A DNA stretch of 47,914 bases from positions 1 to 47,914 of the forward strand of contig JAFIED010000253.1 of assembly GCA_020832805.1 (NCBI GenBank), in the 5' to 3' direction. This DNA is from Pararhodobacter sp. (lineage in GTDB: Bacteria > Pseudomonadota > Alphaproteobacteria > Rhodobacterales > Rhodobacteraceae). Below the pieces are notes generated by a model. It was not told where the DNA came from. It saw only the letters and a list, made by a program, of their open reading frames with translations, and did no database searches. Below, one piece after another: positions 15,415-23,424 of this stretch (its first letter is position 1; each line of letters begins with the position of its first letter). Made by a program: the position numbers and the translations under genes.

Positions 15415-16803
15415 CTACACCGCCAGCACTTCTTTTTTCTTCTTTCGCAAAGCGGCACGCGCGGCAAGAAAGGCCTCGTACTCGTCAAAGCGTTTGTTCT
15501 TGATCAGATCGGCCATCAATCGCCCACGGGCCTCGGCATAGCAGCGGCCGAGCCAGGCATCCGTGGCAGCATCGAAACCCTGGAAATTGCCGGGTCTGGG
15601 GGTGAACTCGCCAAACACGGGGCCAGAGGCGGACTTCAGAAAATCTATCCTGAGGAATGGCCGCGGAATTGAAAGACTGACGCGCTCGGCAAGCTCGACA
15701 TATTCAGGCCGCAAGCTCGTTCCCTCAAGCCTTTTGTCTGCATATTTTCCCGTTTCCAGCTTTTCGCAGTTTCTGTCCCACCAGCAATACCGGAAGAAAT
15801 CGCCTGTCCTGTTTATCTCAAGGATGACTTCGGCGCGGCCGTAAAAGCAATAAGCCTTGACGTCATTGGCGATATCGTCCTGCTCGCCCGCTATCAATTC
15901 TTCGGAAATCCACTTATTTTCATTGCGGTGGCTTGTTCGGGACTGGCGGATGATCGCAAGCATCTCATCGACAGACCCAAGCATCTGCTTGCTGACCACA
16001 TGAAGAATCCTGTGCTCCGAGTAAATGCAGAAAACGTCCCGCGCACCGGCGCCCGAAACGGGTTTCAATACCATCGGCGGAGCGAACCTGATTTCTTCCA
16101 GACCAACACCTTCCTGATATGTTTCCGGCGTTCTCAGGCCCAGACGCCTTGCATATGCCATCCCATCCGGCTTGTGATTGAGTATCTGCGCGGGTGTAAT
16201 GACCCCTTCCTTCTTCATGGCGTCGTTTGCTATTGTCTGGGCCCAGACTTCGGCAGTGAATGACCCCGTGACATTCCGAAGCTGGAAGGGGAGCAACTTT
16301 TTCTTGGTGGAGGGCTTTCTGAGGAGCGCTTCGCGCAGATAACGCGGTGGAACTTCCGTTGCCAGCGTCGCAAGGTTTTCGGCTTCAGATGCGGCTTGAG
16401 GGACATCGACCTCATAGATAAGCGCGCCCAGATCATCGAATTCCTTTTCCAGCAAGCGGGCACGGTGGACGCCCCCGCCAAGCGCTGCTGGCTCTACACG
16501 GTTTCGGTTCCTCGTTGCGTTGACATCGAAATCCTCGTAGCCGAGAACATCCGTCAGGCTGCTGACCATGCCCTGAACATCCGGGCAGATCTTGCCGCTG
16601 ACAAGATTGGCCATGAGCCGCCTTACCGCAGCTTCCTCCCCCTCGATATGCATTTGCATGTGTCCGCTGGCGCGGTTGCGTACCCACCCCTTGGCGCCAA
16701 GTTTGCGCGCAGCCCTCCTGACGCGTCTACGCAGGTCGACTCCCTCGACATTGCCATGCAGCGTGACCAGAAAGGCGATCGGCTGGTTGTCCTCGTCCGA
16801 CAT
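15415..16803 (-). CDS. Acylphosphatase-ATP-grasp fusion protein (462 aa)
   Basis: Residues about 8-90 match the acylphosphatase fold: HGNVEGVDLR at 16-25 and GWVRN at 39-43, with catalytic Arg25 and Asn43 spaced 18 residues apart as in stand-alone acylphosphatases (Arg23/Asn41). From about 195 to 425 lies an ATP-grasp ligase domain: MVLKPVSGAGARDVF at 244-258 (ATP-binding loop), WISEEL at 298-303, DVKAYCFYG at 314-322, RIDFL at 385-389 and FGEFTPRPG at 397-405 (metal ligands). It resembles TupA-type ATP-grasp proteins of polysaccharide clusters. ATP-grasp enzymes form acyl-phosphates to make amide bonds, so a fused acylphosphatase is chemically striking. It probably links an amino acid or amine to a uronic acid, which is inference. 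The ATG at 16803 follows the upstream stop by 3 bases. Confidence 0.75.
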   Translation of the reverse strand: MSDEDNQPIAFLVTLHGNVEGVDLRRRVRRAARKLGAKGWVRNRASGHMQMHIEGEEAAVRRLMANLVSGKICPDVQGMVSSLTDVLGYEDFDVNATRNRNRVEPAALGGGVHRARLLEKEFDDLGALIYEVDVPQAASEAENLATLATEVPPRYLREALLRKPSTKKKLLPFQLRNVTGSFTAEVWAQTIANDAMKKEGVITPAQILNHKPDGMAYARRLGLRTPETYQEGVGLEEIRFAPPMVLKPVSGAGARDVFCIYSEHRILHVVSKQMLGSVDEMLAIIRQSRTSHRNENKWISEELIAGEQDDIANDVKAYCFYGRAEVILEINRTGDFFRYCWWDRNCEKLETGKYADKRLEGTSLRPEYVELAERVSLSIPRPFLRIDFLKSASGPVFGEFTPRPGNFQGFDAATDAWLGRCYAEARGRLMADLIKNKRFDEYEAFLAARAALRKKKKEVLAV

Positions 16804-16806
16804 GCC

Positions 16807-19509
16807 CTAGACCCTTTCGAACCGCCCGACCCCCGCCGCATGCAGGCGTCGGGCATGCATGGCGTAGCTGTAATGCGCTTCCAGGTAGTCCCAGGCCCGG
16901 CGCACCTGCGCGTCATAGGCCACCGGGTCGGCATGCAGTCGCCGCGCCACGTCCAGCGCTGTCTGCGGCGTGGCATAAAGCGCACGGTCGCCGAACAGCG
17001 GCCGGTGGCTTTCCGGCAGGATCACCGGCACGCCCACCGCCATGGCCTCCAGCACCACGCGGGGGAAGGATTCAACCCAGTCGGGATGGGCGAAGAAGAC
17101 AAAGACATCCAGTTCCTTCAGGAAATCCTTCGGGCTGATCGCGTTGAAGGAATGCACAACCCAGTTCCTTGGCCTGTAGCCCAGGATCCGCGCCGGTGTC
17201 TCGGCGCCGCCAAGCACATGCACCTCGATCTCGTCACTGTCGGGATAAAGTGCGGCTATATCCTCGGCGGTGGCTGGCCATTTCACGTCAGCGTCGCGCG
17301 TATGCCGACCGATGCGCAGGCGGTCTTCGGGTCCGCGCTGCCGCGGGCCACGCTGCCATTCGGGCAGGTGGATGATATTGTCCCAGTTATCCGGCGACAA
17401 CTCGATATGCTTCAACTGGTCGGCGTGATGCGTCACCAGTGCCTCGCGCACCATCGGGCCGTTGGGGTGCCAGACGGCATCCTTGCCGAAATAGTGGCGC
17501 AGGTTCGCCGCGCAGCGTTCCAGCGTGTAGCGTACTACGCCTTTGCTGCTGTAATCGCTCACCGGCGGCTGGTTAACGACCACCTTGATGCTGTTTGCCT
17601 CCACCGCCGGAAGGTAGGTGGCACGGTTCTGCAGCACCGGCGGGTAGCGCACCACCAGAAGGTCGCAGCGCACCTGTTCGCCATAGGTCAGCACCTCGAC
17701 GCTGTCGCCATCGACCAGCGCGCGGACCTGCGGCGCCATGCTGCGGCGTGTCCGGTCGCCCAGATCGTAGCGGTAAAGCTCGATCAGCCCCACCCGATGG
17801 CCCGCTGCGCGGGCAGCGCGGATTTCCTGGATGCAGGATTCGATGCTGCCGCCATCCATCCGGAAATCCGAGGCGATGACGACCGGGAAATGCCGGGGCG
17901 TACCCTGCGGTGCACGCAATGCATGCATGATTGCCGGCGCAGGGAAGGGGCGCTGCGCAGGGTCCTTGCCGTATTTGAGTGAGGCGCCGCTGGCATGATG
18001 GTGCTGTTGGGCGTCGTGGTATTCCTTGCGTGCGCCAAACAGGAAGCCGTTGATGCCCAGCGCGTCGTCGGCAACGATCGACGAGCCGGAGTCGCGCTGA
18101 AAGGCCAGCGGGCCCGAGGCCAGATCGACCACTGCCTTGCGGCCGAACTGGCGTTTCATGCGTCGGATCAGTTCTTGATCGGAAGAAAAACGCGCGGTGT
18201 CCCAATAGCCCAGATGCTCGCGCATCGGCGCCCGGCGGAACAGGAAGGACGAGGTGTTGGGAATGATGAAATGCCCCGCCCCGGTCCAGCGTGTAAAGCC
18301 CAATGCGCCATCGACCCGAGCCTGCTGCGTGGTGCAGCCGATGACCTCCTCGTGTTCCTGCATGTGGCGGACCTGGGTTTCGATGCGCAGCGGATGCGCC
18401 CAGTCATCGGCATCGTGCAGCGTGACGAAGTCGCCGGTGGCCAGATCCAACCCCTCGTTCCGAGCGACATAGGCGCCGGCATTCCGCGCCATGCGCACCA
18501 GCCGGATGCGCGGGTCCATGGCGGCAAACCGCTCGGCCACGGCAGCGGTATCGTCCGTGCTGCAATCGTCCAGAACGAAGATTTCCAGGTTTCGCCAGGT
18601 CTGCTCGCCAAGTGCACGCAGCGCCGTCGGCAGCGTTTCGGCCGCGTTGAAGGCGGCAACCAGCACACTGACCTTCGGCCCGTCGATGACCGGAGGCAGT
18701 GCCTCGGCGCCTGTCAAACGGTCATAGGGCGGCAGGCTGTCATCAGGCAACAGGGCCAGTTCGGGGATGCCGAAGTCGCTCAGCACCAGATTCATGCGTG
18801 CCAGCCGGTCTTCGGGGGCAACAAAAAAATTCGTCCAGGCCAGCATTACATCTGGCGCAGCCAACCCCTCGGACGCGGCGCGATGAAAGAACGCCTGTGC
18901 CTCATCGGGCTGCTTCAGATGCAGATGGCACAGTAAGGCCAAGGTGACCAGCTGCGTCTGCCGGCGCGGGTCGGGCGTCAGCCCGCGCGCAAGCTCGATA
19001 TGCTCCAGCGCCTCGGTGTAGCCCTTGCGGGTGCGCGCGCGCATCGCCCAGCAAGCCAATTCCTGTGCCGCCGCCCCGCGCTCTGCGTCCTTGCTGCTCT
19101 TGCGCACGATATCCGCAAGTTCGGCTTTGGCGCGGAAACTCATGCCCAGGCTCAGTAGCTTGTGGCGCACCAGTTCGACGCGGCCCTCGGGGTTCTGGTC
19201 CGACACGTCTTTCGGCGCTTGTGTCCGGCGACCTTCCTGCTTGCCATGCAGGATATAGTGCACAAGCGGGTTCAGCCCGCTTTCCGCGACATCGGGATAG
19301 GTATTCAGATAATAAGTGGTATCAAAGCCACGGCGCGGCCGGCGCCCCAGCATGGCCCCGAAACGCAGGTAGTGCTCTGCCGGGTGAAGCCCGCTGACAA
19401 CGACATCGGGATAGGTCCGCTCATACCATCCGGTGTGCACTTCCCCCGAGGCCCGCAGCATGCTGACCTGTTTCGAAAAATCCATGTCCTGAGACAATAC
19501 AGGCTCCAT
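16807..19509 (-). CDS. Bifunctional GT2-GT4 glycosyltransferase with YPDV repeats (900 aa)
   Basis: First gene of the minus-strand series. Two short repeats with the pattern WYxxxYPDV...GLxPxxHYL (about 28-55 and 66-93) match an N-terminal module seen in large glycosyltransferases. A helical TPR-like stretch spans about 105-235. The GT2 domain (278-500) begins KVSVLVAAFNAAETLPTAL and holds the metal-binding HDADDW at 365-370. The GT4-like domain (about 540-890) has a GT-B donor site, ESFPRVVLEAMAVGVPVILP at 813-832. The ATG at 19509 has no strong ribosome site; ATG for MDFSKQ (residue 9) is a weaker option. It is a full-length paralogue of the 891-aa protein at 23425-26100 and diverges from the UDP-glucose dehydrogenase gene. 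Confidence 0.85.
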   Translation of the reverse strand: MEPVLSQDMDFSKQVSMLRASGEVHTGWYERTYPDVVVSGLHPAEHYLRFGAMLGRRPRRGFDTTYYLNTYPDVAESGLNPLVHYILHGKQEGRRTQAPKDVSDQNPEGRVELVRHKLLSLGMSFRAKAELADIVRKSSKDAERGAAAQELACWAMRARTRKGYTEALEHIELARGLTPDPRRQTQLVTLALLCHLHLKQPDEAQAFFHRAASEGLAAPDVMLAWTNFFVAPEDRLARMNLVLSDFGIPELALLPDDSLPPYDRLTGAEALPPVIDGPKVSVLVAAFNAAETLPTALRALGEQTWRNLEIFVLDDCSTDDTAAVAERFAAMDPRIRLVRMARNAGAYVARNEGLDLATGDFVTLHDADDWAHPLRIETQVRHMQEHEEVIGCTTQQARVDGALGFTRWTGAGHFIIPNTSSFLFRRAPMREHLGYWDTARFSSDQELIRRMKRQFGRKAVVDLASGPLAFQRDSGSSIVADDALGINGFLFGARKEYHDAQQHHHASGASLKYGKDPAQRPFPAPAIMHALRAPQGTPRHFPVVIASDFRMDGGSIESCIQEIRAARAAGHRVGLIELYRYDLGDRTRRSMAPQVRALVDGDSVEVLTYGEQVRCDLLVVRYPPVLQNRATYLPAVEANSIKVVVNQPPVSDYSSKGVVRYTLERCAANLRHYFGKDAVWHPNGPMVREALVTHHADQLKHIELSPDNWDNIIHLPEWQRGPRQRGPEDRLRIGRHTRDADVKWPATAEDIAALYPDSDEIEVHVLGGAETPARILGYRPRNWVVHSFNAISPKDFLKELDVFVFFAHPDWVESFPRVVLEAMAVGVPVILPESHRPLFGDRALYATPQTALDVARRLHADPVAYDAQVRRAWDYLEAHYSYAMHARRLHAAGVGRFERV

Positions 19510-19932
19510 ACATATAGACTTTTGATTCCCGCTTTGATCACGGGATGAGCGCTTTCCTTAGTAGGCAGGCCTGCCAAGAATGTAAATCCTGCGGAAAGCG
19601 GCGGGAGGCATGCCATGTCCGACGGTCTGTGCACAGGTCGGGTTTCGGTAGCCGGAAACCTTGCCGGTCAAAGGCGGCCGCACGGAATCGACCCCTTTCA
19701 GCATCGGTCTGATCCGCATCGACAAGTCGGGTTGGTGCTGGCTGGCCAAGGCACGCCATCTCCTGGCCTCGTCCTTTCATACATGGTTCAATCGACACCC
19801 GCCGCTGCCCGGGGCGCCACCTTCCTTGCGCAACTTCGGCAAAGCTGCAATAGACGCCATGCAAGTGCAGCATCGGGCGACGCGCGGCCGGTTCGGTCGC
19901 GGTGCGCCGTTTCAGTCAAGGGATTTTGTCGC
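19510..19932. promoter_or_regulatory. Divergent promoter region with nested inverted repeat
   Basis: These 423 bases separate the divergent GT2-GT4 and UDP-glucose dehydrogenase genes. A perfect 12-bp palindrome, ggcaggcctgcc, lies at 19564-19575, between 8-bp inverted arms cgctttcc (19550-19557) and ggaaagcg (19593-19600). This could be an operator or a structured leader. The rest shows no recognisable gene: the frame of the dehydrogenase stays open upstream to an ATG at 19615 with GGAGG before it, but that stretch is Arg/Gly-rich and unlike a conserved protein. Confidence 0.4.
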
Positions 19933-21237
19933 ATGAAGATCGCCATGATCGGCACGGGCTATGTGGGGCTGGTTTCCGGGGTGTGCTTTTCCGATTTCGG
20001 TCATGACGTGGTCTGCGTCGACCGGTTGCCGGAAAAGATCGCCTTGCTCGAGCGCGGCGAGGTGCCGATCTACGAGCCGGGCCTCAATGCCGTCATGGCC
20101 CGAAATGTTGAAGCCGGGCGGTTGACGTTCACCACCGATCTGGCTGCCGCGGTGGATGGGGCTGACGCGGTATTCATTGCCGTCGGCACGCCGACGCGGC
20201 GCGGCGACGGCCATGCCGACCTGACCTACGTCATGGCGGCGGCCGAGGATATTGCGCGCGCGTTGACCGGCTATGCCGTGGTGGTGACGAAATCGACGGT
20301 GCCTGTGGGCACCAATCGCAAGGTCGCCGAGGTGATCCGCGCCGCAAGGCCCGATGCCGATTTCGACGTCGCCTCGAACCCCGAATTCCTGCGCGAGGGT
20401 GCGGCAATCGATGATTTCATGAAGCCCGACCGCGTGGTCGTCGGCATCGAGAATGACCGCGCGCGCGACGTGATGGGCGATATCTACCGCCCGCTTTATC
20501 TGCGTGATTTCCCGCTGGTCTTTACCGATCTGGAATCGGCCGAAATGATCAAGTACGCGGCCAATGCCTTCCTGGCCACCAAGATCAGTTTCATCAACGA
20601 GATCGCCGCGCTGTGCGAACGCGTGGGCGCCGATGTGAAGGCGGTGTCAAAGGGCATGGGTCTGGATGCGCGTATCGGCAGCAAGTTTCTGCACGCGGGC
20701 CCCGGTTACGGTGGCTCCTGTTTTCCGAAGGATACGTCGGCGCTGGCGCGTATCGGACAGGAACATGGCGTGCCACAGCGCATTACCGAGACAGTGATCA
20801 CCGTCAACGACATGACCAAGCGGCGAATGATTGACAAGGTGTTCGATCTGTGCGGCGGCGCGGTCAATGGCAAGATCGTGACGGTCCTGGGCGTCACCTT
20901 CAAGCCCGAGACCGACGACTTGCGCGAGGCGCCAAGCCTGACCATCGTGCCGGCGCTGGTGGGGCAGGGCGCACAGGTGCGCGTGGTCGATCCGCATGGC
21001 CAGAAGGAAGGCGAGGCGCTGCTGCCCGGCGTGGATTGGGCGCATGATCCCTATACCGCAGCGCAAGGCGCCGATTGCGTACTGATCCTGACCGAATGGA
21101 ACGAGTTTCGCGCGCTGGATCTGAAGCGGCTGGCCGGCAGCATGGCGACACCGCGCATGGCTGATCTGCGCAACATCTACGATGCCGACGACGTGCTGGC
21201 AGCAGGCTTCGTCGCCTATGAGGGCGTCGGACGCTGA
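19933..21237 (+). CDS. ugd: UDP-glucose 6-dehydrogenase (434 aa)
   Basis: Oxidises UDP-glucose to UDP-glucuronate with two NAD+, in the cytoplasm, to supply the glycan locus. The Rossmann start MIGTGYVGLVSG is at 5-16, STVPVGTN at 121-128, and EFLREG at 151-156 holds the Glu of the active site. The catalytic Cys263 lies in GPGYGGSCFPKD at 256-267. The length is normal for the family (about 430-450). The ATG at 19933 is chosen because the conserved dinucleotide fold begins at its second residue; GGGA lies about 9 bases upstream. Its stop codon shares a base with the start of the epimerase gene (TGATG), so the two are translated together. Confidence 0.95.
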   Translation: MKIAMIGTGYVGLVSGVCFSDFGHDVVCVDRLPEKIALLERGEVPIYEPGLNAVMARNVEAGRLTFTTDLAAAVDGADAVFIAVGTPTRRGDGHADLTYVMAAAEDIARALTGYAVVVTKSTVPVGTNRKVAEVIRAARPDADFDVASNPEFLREGAAIDDFMKPDRVVVGIENDRARDVMGDIYRPLYLRDFPLVFTDLESAEMIKYAANAFLATKISFINEIAALCERVGADVKAVSKGMGLDARIGSKFLHAGPGYGGSCFPKDTSALARIGQEHGVPQRITETVITVNDMTKRRMIDKVFDLCGGAVNGKIVTVLGVTFKPETDDLREAPSLTIVPALVGQGAQVRVVDPHGQKEGEALLPGVDWAHDPYTAAQGADCVLILTEWNEFRALDLKRLAGSMATPRMADLRNIYDADDVLAAGFVAYEGVGR

Positions 21238-22241
21238 TGCGGGTCTTCGTCACCGGCACGGCAGGGTTCATCGGGTTCCATCTGGCCGAACTCCTTTTGC
21301 AGGAGGGCCACGACGTCGCGGGTTACGACGGGTTGACCGATTACTATGATGTCGCCCTGAAGGAACGGCGCCATGCGCTTTTGCGCCAGCATCCTCGCTT
21401 CAATGCCACCGAGGCGATGCTGGAGGACCCGGCAAGTCTGGATGCGGCGGTCGATGCCTTTGCCCCGGATGTGGTGGTGCATCTGGCCGCCCAGGCCGGT
21501 GTGCGCTATTCGATCGAGAACCCGCGCGCCTATGTCGATGCCAACCTGATCGGCACGTTCAACGTGATGGAGGCCGCGCGGCGGGCCGGCGTGCGACATC
21601 TGATGATGGCCTCCACCAGTTCGGTCTATGGCGCCAACGAGGCGATGCCCTATGCCGAGACCGACAAGGCCGACACGCAGATGTCCTTTTACGCTGCCAC
21701 CAAAAAGGCGAATGAGGCAATGGGCCATGCCTGGGCGCATATCCACGCCCTGCCGGTGACGATGTTTCGCTTCTTCACCGTCTACGGGCCCTGGGGGCGG
21801 CCGGACATGGCTTTGTTCAAATTCACCCGGGGCATATTTGATGGTACCCCCATCGATGTCTACAACCACGGCCGGATGTGGCGCGATTTCACCTATGTCG
21901 ATGATCTGGTGCGCGGGATCAGGCTGTTGATTGATGCCGTGCCGGGCGGGCCGGAAACAGCGGTGGAGGGTGACAGCCTGTCGCCGGTGGCGCCGTTCCG
22001 GGTGGTCAATATCGGCAATTCCGACAAGGTGCGGCTGGAGGACTTCATCGATGCCATCGAGGCCGCGACGGGGCGGCGCGCGATTCGCAATTACATGGAC
22101 ATGCAGCCGGGCGACGTGCCAGCCACCTGGGCAGACGCGACCCTGCTGAAGCGGCTGACCGGCTATGCCCCGCAGACGGACGTGCGCGAGGGTGTGGCGC
22201 GCTTCGTGGACTGGTATCGGGGGTACTACGGCGCAGAATGA
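21237..22241 (+). CDS. UDP-glucuronate 4-epimerase-like NAD-dependent epimerase (334 aa)
   Basis: Extended short-chain dehydrogenase/reductase that most likely converts UDP-glucuronate to UDP-galacturonate. The NAD-binding TGTAGFIG lies at 6-13, the STSSVYG block at 126-132 supplies the catalytic Ser/Thr, and the YxxxK pair is Tyr152/Lys156 (YAATK). The segments RFFTVYGPWGRPDMALFKF and NHGRMWRDFTYVDDL are typical of the GlcA epimerase branch rather than of GalE. The partner gene upstream makes its presumed substrate, and their reading frames overlap by one base. The function is firm at family level; the exact sugar specificity is inferred from the neighbour and these motifs. Confidence 0.88.
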   Translation: MRVFVTGTAGFIGFHLAELLLQEGHDVAGYDGLTDYYDVALKERRHALLRQHPRFNATEAMLEDPASLDAAVDAFAPDVVVHLAAQAGVRYSIENPRAYVDANLIGTFNVMEAARRAGVRHLMMASTSSVYGANEAMPYAETDKADTQMSFYAATKKANEAMGHAWAHIHALPVTMFRFFTVYGPWGRPDMALFKFTRGIFDGTPIDVYNHGRMWRDFTYVDDLVRGIRLLIDAVPGGPETAVEGDSLSPVAPFRVVNIGNSDKVRLEDFIDAIEAATGRRAIRNYMDMQPGDVPATWADATLLKRLTGYAPQTDVREGVARFVDWYRGYYGAE

Positions 22242-22388
22242 GGCGGCGTGTGGCGGCGGCAGTGCCGCGCCGTCCTCCGGCACCGAGACGAAACGCCCGA
22301 CGCCGCTGCCATCACCGCATTTTGCCTGGAGGCGCACAGCCCATGCGGCTGCTGCCTGGCCGATTGCACGAAGGGCAAGGACTCACGG

Positions 22389-23312
22389 TCAGAGTTCCCT
22401 TGTCGAGCTTCTTTCCTGCAATGCGTCTTCGGCAAGGCCGAGAAAACGCCGGGCGAGGCGCTGGCCTTCCTCTGGCCTGCCGCGCCGGGTTTCGCGTGTC
22501 CGGGCGCGCGCGGCGGCGGTCACACAGGCCCCGGCACGCATGATCCCGGCCGGGATGCTCGCCCTTTCTGCGGCCTGCAAGGTGAGTGCCAGAAAGAATG
22601 CGCGATGGCGCGCCGATTTCGTCAAGCCCTTGGCAAAATGATGGAATTCGGCACCCGGCAGGTTGTCGCCCACCAGTGCGAAATCCAGAAAGACCAGCGT
22701 CTCTGCATCCTGTGACTGACCGATATTCGGCCAGAACAGGTCATTGTGCGCGGGGCGCAGCGGATAACCGGCCAGCGCGGAACGCAGCGTCGCCAACTGT
22801 GCATCGGTGGCGTCCTTGGTACCGGTCAGCGCCTTCCCCAGCATCGCCAGCACATCGGGCGCAGGCCGCAGCGCAAGGCCGTGGCGGCGCCGCATGGCGG
22901 CGATGGCCAGCGAAAAGGCTTCGGCGGCTTCTGCCAGCCGCGCCTCGGCCCCCCAGAGCCAGCTGTCGTTGCCGCCAACCTCCTCCAACCGCTCCATGAA
23001 CAGCCGATAGCCGCCTGCAGGATCGGGCATTGCGGCGAGATAGCGCAGCATTGCGGGGCAGCGCGGCAGACCGGCTGCGGTATCGACCAACTGCGCCCGC
23101 GCCAGTGTGTACTCCAACTCGCTTGTCGTGCGTTTCTCGATGAATGCGCCGCCGCCATCCAGCCGATAGAGCCGCAGGCCGCCGGTGCTTGCGCCTGTGC
23201 CACCCGTCAGAGGCTGCACCGTAACGATCCGTGCCCCCGAAGCTGACCGCCCCCCGGACAGGCTTTGCGCGACATCCCGGGCGGCAGCGTCAATACCAGG
23301 TGGCAAGCTCAT
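22389..23312 (-). CDS. APH/ChoK-like small-molecule kinase (307 aa)
   Basis: Protein-kinase-like fold of the aminoglycoside/choline/fructosamine kinase group. The probable ATP-binding Lys is Lys60 (FIEK), the catalytic loop RPAHNDLFWPNIG is at 186-198 (Asp191, Asn196), and the metal-binding motif is DFA at 210-212 in place of DFG. The length is normal for the family. It probably phosphorylates a sugar, amino alcohol or similar building block rather than an antibiotic, given its place downstream of a glycosyltransferase gene. The ATG at 23312 has GAGGG about 6 bases upstream. It overlaps a 43-codon ORF by 23 bases. It is the last gene of its own small minus-strand unit and converges on the epimerase gene. 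Confidence 0.75.
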   Translation of the reverse strand: MSLPPGIDAAARDVAQSLSGGRSASGARIVTVQPLTGGTGASTGGLRLYRLDGGGAFIEKRTTSELEYTLARAQLVDTAAGLPRCPAMLRYLAAMPDPAGGYRLFMERLEEVGGNDSWLWGAEARLAEAAEAFSLAIAAMRRRHGLALRPAPDVLAMLGKALTGTKDATDAQLATLRSALAGYPLRPAHNDLFWPNIGQSQDAETLVFLDFALVGDNLPGAEFHHFAKGLTKSARHRAFFLALTLQAAERASIPAGIMRAGACVTAAARARTRETRRGRPEEGQRLARRFLGLAEDALQERSSTREL

Positions 23313-23421
23313 CGCGCGCCCTCAGCTGTTGCCCTGCGTTACGGGACGCCTTTGGGCTGCCTTGCCAGTTCTTGTTTCCCATCCACCATGCCACGGTGCG
23401 GTGCTGCCTGTCATCCACCAT
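23290..23421 (-). CDS. Small ORF between glycosyltransferase and kinase genes (43 aa)
   Basis: ATG at 23421 lies 3 bases after the TAG of the 891-aa glycosyltransferase gene, with AAGG 6 bases upstream inside that gene's end, and runs to TGA at 23290-23292, overlapping the kinase start by 23 bases. The product is basic with four Trp (TVAWWMGNKNWQG near the N-terminus) and has no recognisable domain. The good ribosome site and tight fit suggest that it is translated, perhaps to couple the two genes, but there is no homology support visible. Confidence 0.4.
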   Translation of the reverse strand: MVDDRQHRTVAWWMGNKNWQGSPKASRNAGQQLRARDELATWY

Positions 23422-23424
23422 CGT

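Noticed and set aside
16396-17982. Open plus-strand frame of 528 codons opposite the ATP-grasp and GT2-GT4 genes
   Set aside because: It spans the junction of two real minus-strand genes and has no domain.
19615-19932. In-frame N-terminal extension of UDP-glucose dehydrogenase from ATG 19615 with GGAGG upstream
   Set aside because: The conserved dinucleotide fold starts at 19933; the extension is Arg/Gly-rich and unlike any dehydrogenase N-terminus. Two of the three plus-strand frames are open here, so openness means little.
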